From positions 1 through 16,805 of the forward strand of contig NZ_JBLKSS010000082.1 of the NCBI RefSeq assembly GCF_047607725.1: DNA of 16,805 nt, read 5' to 3'. Under the pieces are notes generated by a model, which saw only the letters and a list, made by a program, of their open reading frames with translations, was not told where the DNA came from and did no database searches. Shown one piece after another: positions 15,531 to 16,805 of this stretch (its first letter is position 1; every line of letters begins with the position of its first letter). The translations under genes were made by a program, and so were the position numbers. Origin of the DNA: JBLKSS01 sp047607725. Lineage in GTDB: Bacteria; Pseudomonadota; Gammaproteobacteria; Enterobacterales; Enterobacteriaceae.

Positions 15531-15864
15531 AATTGAACATTTTCTGCAGATAGCGGACAAGGGAAGCACGCGAGCTGAAACCGTGGGGAATACCGTAGTG
15601 GCTATCCGGCTGTCCTTCAGGATCCGGCGGAAAAGCTTGATAGCTCACGCTTGCGCGTACCGGTGAGGTGGGTTCGGCGAACAAGCTGCTCTTATCGCGT
15701 AGCGCGGGGTGAACCACCAGCGCGGTCCTGCCCAGCCTGGCTTCGCGATTGACATACACATAATGATGGCCCTTACGGTAACCATAGCTTTGCCGGGTAA
15801 TGGTGTCCCTTTCAAAGCCGGAGTTTTCCAGTTCGCGCGCTACTTCATCGGGTCTTAAATACAT
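15529..15864 (-). CDS. ygaC: DUF2002 family protein YgaC
   Basis: A small conserved enterobacterial protein of unknown function; in E. coli its gene belongs to the Fur (iron) regulon. The 111-residue product matches E. coli YgaC (114) from the first residue (MYLRPDEVARELENSGFE), through GYRKGHHYVYVNREAR and LGRTALVVHPALRDKSSL, to HYGIPHGFSSRASLVRYL. There is no signal peptide or membrane segment. The ATG has GAAGAGAG upstream at roughly 8-14 nt. The upstream 150 bp are AT-rich (AATGATTAATTG near 15894-15905) and could hold a weak Fur-like site, but I see no good match. It appears intact amid decayed genes. In E. coli it is not a neighbour of ygfZ/yqfA, so this is a different gene order. Confidence 0.9.
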   Translation of the reverse strand: MYLRPDEVARELENSGFERDTITRQSYGYRKGHHYVYVNREARLGRTALVVHPALRDKSSLFAEPTSPVRASVSYQAFPPDPEGQPDSHYGIPHGFSSRASLVRYLQKMFN

Positions 15865-16048
15865 TATTTGTTCTCTCTTCAGTCACAGTGAAGCAATTAA
15901 TCATTTAAAAATAATTAAAAACATAAAGTTAAATAGTAAATTCACCATAAAATACAAATTTGTTATACACTTAGTTACTCATGACTTCCTGCACAACCGC
16001 GCAAGTTCTCAAACGCTTGGAAACAACTTTTTCCGGCCAGTGATGGCT

Positions 16049-16447
16049 TCAGTTAATCATTCCCCCAAACTGTTTTCCCACACACACCCTGTATGCAGCA
16101 ATATCCCAACGCCACAATAGGGACGATGTGTCAGCCACCGAGAGAATGCACACCGGGGATTCGTGCCTACCAAGCTCACACATCGCTGCACAAAATCTCT
16201 CCAGCCCTTGTGCTATGCGGTTTCTGCTGGGCATACCATACGACCTACAAAAATATTGTAGGTCTCCGTGAAGCGTACAGCAGTCAGATATTGGCAAGCG
16301 GGAAGTCATTTGGGTGGAGCCGCTGGACAAGTCCTTCAGACGTGCGCAAGTCAAAGCGGCACGCACCACGTATCTTTTAGTAACGTGGTTAGATGCAGGT
16401 GACCGATTGACTATAAGACGGTTGGTTACATTTTGGCCTCTAAACAC
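16049..16447 (-). CDS. Hypothetical protein, possibly phage-derived (Icd-like)
   Basis: A 132-codon frame starting at GTG (16445-16447) and ending at 16049. Features visible are a basic N-terminal part (NVTNRLIVNRSPASNHVTKR), a cysteine-containing middle (CCTLHGDLQYFCRSYGMPSR) and a C-terminal block RHESPVCILSVADTSS followed by LLWRWDIAAYRVC. From memory that last block resembles short prophage ORFs labelled 'host cell division inhibitor Icd-like' in P4-type immunity regions, but I cannot verify this. The DNA contains a perfect 8-bp stem hairpin at 16243-16263 and is less GC-rich than the core genes. No clear Shine-Dalgarno is seen. It may be a real phage remnant gene or the DNA may act as a structured RNA instead. 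Confidence 0.35.
   Translation of the reverse strand: MFRGQNVTNRLIVNRSPASNHVTKRYVVRAALTCARLKDLSSGSTQMTSRLPISDCCTLHGDLQYFCRSYGMPSRNRIAQGLERFCAAMCELGRHESPVCILSVADTSSLLWRWDIAAYRVCVGKQFGGMIN
16243..16263. repeat. Perfect 8-bp inverted repeat
   Basis: ACCTACAA (16243-16250) pairs with TTGTAGGT (16256-16263) across AAATA. It lies in the middle of the possible phage ORF. Similar stems occur in regulatory RNAs of phage immunity regions and near IS200-like ends; neither is supported further here. Confidence 0.55.
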
Positions 16448-16805
16448 CGGGGAAACTCACCTACTAATCGTGTTTTGTAAAAAGTAAAAAAAACCACGGT
16501 TTACCGGGTTATTATAGGGTACTAATCTTTTATTCACATTGATAATCAATAACTTGATATTTTTTAACCAGGAAATCGTAACCCGTAAAACGCCGTTTCT
16601 AACCCGTAAAATCCTCTCGAATAACCCGTAGAATAATCTCTCTGCAATACGACTAGACNTANNNGNNNNNNNNNNNNCNGNCNTGNNNTNTTNNNNNNNN
16701 NGNNGNANNNNNAATTGCCATGCTATGCCGCGGGACAAATCCGAAATCGACATTGGTATTCAATATGTTATCTGGCCGCAAGCCCCCTCTAGCTTTGCTG
16801 ATTTT
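16448..16805. other. Right-end non-coding stretch with low-quality sequence
   Basis: No supportable gene. It holds the repeat cluster (16500-16633), then AATACGACT at 16646-16654, then an N-rich block at 16659-16712 with isolated bases like a noisy base-call tail, then 93 clean bases without recognisable content. A minus-strand frame crosses the Ns, but its sequence there is undefined and I do not call it. Confidence 0.6.
16500..16633. repeat. Iteron-like repeats: TAACCCGTAAAA three direct copies plus one inverted
   Basis: TAACCCGTAAAA occurs at 16579-16590 and 16600-16611, and TAACCCGTAGAA at 16622-16633: start-to-start spacing 21 and 22 bp, about two DNA turns. An inverted copy with one extra base (TTTACCGGGTTA) is at 16500-16511, separated by very AT-rich DNA. 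Such spacing suits plasmid or phage replication iterons, or transposase binding sites at the end of a Tn7/Mu-like transposon. No replication or transposase gene is visible within the window. Confidence 0.65.

Noticed and set aside
15334..15666. 110-codon plus-strand frame, arginine-rich
   Set aside because: No family motif, half of it antisense to ygaC, and the DNA is better described as a stem-loop cluster.
16457..16753. 98-codon minus-strand frame through the Ns
   Set aside because: Its central part is undefined bases and the rest translates the TAACCCGTAAAA repeats; there is no evidence of a protein.
1..16805. CRISPR arrays, tRNA and rRNA genes
   Set aside because: No regularly spaced repeats with unique spacers, and no tRNA cloverleaf or rRNA sequence, were found on reading both strands.

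Overview
The window reads as chromosome from a Sodalis-type enterobacterium (order Enterobacterales), probably a host-restricted insect symbiont. This rests on near-E. coli protein sequence and gene order in the left half, GC-rich codons, and many frameshifted or truncated genes in the right half. The species call is inference from remembered families; no search was run. A run of Ns near the right end (16659-16712) shows that stretch is poor-quality sequence.

Left edge (1-550): a decayed, apparently non-coding stretch. It holds a fragment related to the ends of the mobile element found at 9.3-9.6 kb, and remnants of a plus-strand thiolase (acetyl-CoA acetyltransferase) gene.

Conserved core (553-9088): on the minus strand xerD, dsbC, recJ, prfB and lysS, with the programmed +1 frameshift of prfB preserved. 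Divergent from xerD is fldB, which has lost its C-terminal end and now runs into ygfX. The pair sdhE-ygfX (minus, overlapping) is followed by divergent ygfZ (plus). This is the E. coli order and covers translation (LysRS, RF2), DNA repair and dimer resolution (RecJ, XerD), periplasmic disulfide isomerisation (DsbC) and flavin/Fe-S protein maturation (SdhE, YgfX, YgfZ).

Breakpoint (9201-9771): the last ~30 codons of yqfA/trhA abut a 338-bp element with perfect 50-bp terminal inverted repeats. Its other end cuts a luciferase-like monooxygenase gene after 46 codons. The two flanks belong to different genes and no target duplication is seen, so the element probably marks a deletion or rearrangement joint.

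Accessory operon (15107 down to 9632, all minus): periplasmic solute-binding protein, FAD-dependent oxidoreductase (KstD/fumarate-reductase type), short-chain dehydrogenase, ABC ATPase, ABC permease (polar amino acid type) and then the cut luciferase-like monooxygenase. Every one is broken by frameshift, nonsense, start loss, internal deletion or truncation. The intact ancestor looks like an uptake-plus-oxidation system for a small organic substrate that I cannot name.

Right end (15108-16805): a 420-bp non-coding stretch with stem-loops and three evenly spaced GATC sites, an intact ygaC (DUF2002), a possible phage-type ORF, and an AT-rich stretch with three direct and one inverted copy of a TAACCCGTAAAA motif at about 21-22 bp spacing (iteron-like or transposon-end-like). 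The end carries Ns and may be an assembly or vector artefact.
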